64,000 nucleotides of DNA from Liquidambar formosana. Lineage: Eukaryota > Streptophyta > Magnoliopsida > Saxifragales > Altingiaceae. The stretch spans positions 9,504,107-9,568,106 of the forward strand of contig CM077823.1 in NCBI GenBank assembly GCA_039720395.1. The letters are read 5' to 3'. Below the pieces are notes generated by a model. It did not search any database. It had not been told where the DNA came from and saw only the letters and a program-made list of their open reading frames with translations. Both the position numbers and the translations under genes were made by a program. Numbering within the stretch: position 1 is the first letter of the stretch; every line of letters begins with the position of its first letter. Positions 62,704-64,000 of the stretch are shown here, in pieces.

Positions 62704-63739
62704 TTGCTATCCAGTGAACTTTTGCCCTTTATTTTTTTTTTATTTTTAACACCAAGAAAGAACTTGATTTTCCATTTTATTCCACGAGGGGAAGAAGTAA
62801 TGCAATTGGCACCAAGAACAGTGGCTAGTGCCTGGTAGTGGTACATGGTGGTGGCATGTCAACGAAATACACTGCAACATAAAAGAAAGAGTGATAGGGC
62901 GAGAAAATAAGCTCATTTTCTGTGTGTTCATGCACTTGTTTTTGGTTGCCTGCCTGCCTGCCTGCCTGACGAGAGTTCTTCCCAAATTAAACATAGCTCA
63001 CCGCCCCATCAATACAAAGCCATTGACCCACAAAGATGTTTGTCACAGTTGAGATTGGGATTGATCGATCTCACTGAAATATTCTGCAGGCAGATTGAAT
63101 ATTTGAGTAACACTAAAGCAATTAAGTATCGTTGGCTCTGCCTCTGCAAACCCTATCACTGCAGTACCATCACATATATATATGTGTGTGTGTGTGTGTG
63201 TTTGAAACACATTTTTAATTTCAGTTTAATTTTTGACAGAAAATTTAATTTGTATTCATCATTATGAAATCTTATAGACTTAATGCCAAGTAGTGTGGTG
63301 TCATGATCAGCCATGTTAATTGATTATGACAAGGATGCTGCAGCTTTGATTTGTTGTTAGACTTGGCCGTATGTTTCTCTCTATTACCTCAAACTGGAAA
63401 CTCTCTTTTGGGTGGTGGCCTTTTGATGCGATTCTTGACTAATATAGGGAAAACCCAATGGATGAGACCACAACATATGAGCTAGGCAGAAAAACTTTGT
63501 TATCTGCTCTTTACAAAGAGGCCAGCTGCAAAATATATACTACACAATGCTATCATCTCCATCTCGTATTGTTGTGTTACTTTAAACAACTTGTGAAGAA
63601 CAAGGCCAAAATATTGGCCTTTTGATTCAAGGAAAATGATTTTTGTCCTGCCAGCGACCCAAAAAGCACTGCCGTTTTTGTAATAACTTTGTCATTTTCG
63701 ATTCTTCATATTGCCAAGAAAGTTAGGTTATTTTTTTCT
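62704..63739. other. Downstream stretch without a supported gene
   Basis: 62948-62968 is a (TGCC)5-type repeat and 63180-63200 is (TG)n. Several 60-90-codon frames occur on both strands, none with a recognisable domain. The composition near 62800-63170 is less AT-rich and could be an exon of a neighbouring gene, but nothing proves it. Confidence 0.4.
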
Positions 63740-63740
63740 T

Positions 63741-63742
63741 CT

Positions 63743-63778
<36 letters not shown>
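63741..63778. repeat. Poly-T run, possible antisense LINE tail
   Basis: About 32 T followed by 'gatagactttgttgaa', which resembles the reversed L1 tail at 61454. No duplication was found. Confidence 0.5.
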
Positions 63779-63860
63779 ATAGACTTTGTTGAATATGTTC
63801 CTCAAATCTTTGAAAGTAGTGCTTCTATAGTTGAATCTTTGAAATAAAATTGCCACATGA

Positions 63861-63996
63861 GTAATGCTACTTTGCCCTATTTAGTGTGTTGGGAAGGTAA
63901 AATCGTGAGACCACTGATATGATTAAATCCTAATTAAAAATTGAAATCCTCCCAAATGCACTAAATAAGGTAAAATGTAAGACAAAGTGGCATTAC
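63861..63996. mobile_element. MITE, 136 bp, at the window end
   Basis: Ends GTAATGCTACTTTG and CAAAGTGGCATTAC are inverted with one mismatch. 'ctatttagtg' and 'cactaaata' continue the inverted symmetry, so the whole can fold. The right flank is cut by the window. Confidence 0.8.
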
Positions 63997-64000
63997 CCTT

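Noticed and set aside
62746..63267. Neighbouring protein-coding gene
   Set aside because: Frames of 70-82 codons on both strands overlap simple repeats and show no domain or splice structure.

Overview
The window is nuclear DNA of a flowering plant. It is AT-rich, has long introns, and is loaded with plant-type copia, gypsy, TRIM, L1, RTE, hAT and MITE sequence; a eudicot seems likely, but I cannot name the species. One host gene dominates it. The + strand orthologue of VPS18 (Pep3/Vps18, the RING-bearing core subunit of the HOPS/CORVET vacuolar tethering complexes) runs from a non-coding first exon ending at 3437, through an ATG at 4616, to a stop at 61290. I could place 23 coding exons. They join in phase without an internal stop into a 2,967-nt reading frame (988 residues), the length I recall for Arabidopsis VPS18. 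About 3 kb of coding sequence is therefore spread over 57 kb.

Layout: 1-1250 holds remains of a copia gag next to an L1 endonuclease. 2795-3127 is a long-TIR MITE just upstream of VPS18 exon 1. Introns 1-5 are short to moderate, while intron 5 holds a hAT-like MITE and L1 debris. Intron 6 (12327-21360, apparent GC-AG borders) is a nest: an 8-bp-TSD MITE inside a copia element, inside an L1, followed by a TRIM. Introns 11-13 hold an LTR, an RTE-type LINE, a 9-bp-TSD MITE with a 29-C tract, and a three-LTR tandem TRIM. Intron 14 contains a 1.48-kb hAT-like element that has captured the start of a NUP98-type nucleoporin gene, itself inside an older TIR element. Intron 18 contains an antisense L1 broken by a TRIM (broken in turn by a hAT) and by a second hAT (broken by another TRIM). 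Intron 19 contains a 5.58-kb hAT with a decayed BED/DUF659/HATC transposase. Downstream of the stop are a short LINE-type insertion with a 27-bp duplication and several MITEs.

The elements are parasites of the gene rather than partners of it. All the splice-relevant sequence of VPS18 appears preserved, so selection has kept the gene while its introns filled. I did not find a new multi-gene system. The most unusual objects are the NUP98-capturing hAT-like element with a paralogous empty site in the same window, the MITE that duplicated a copia gag start codon, the autonomous-type and deletion-derivative hAT pair in neighbouring introns, and the tandem TRIM.
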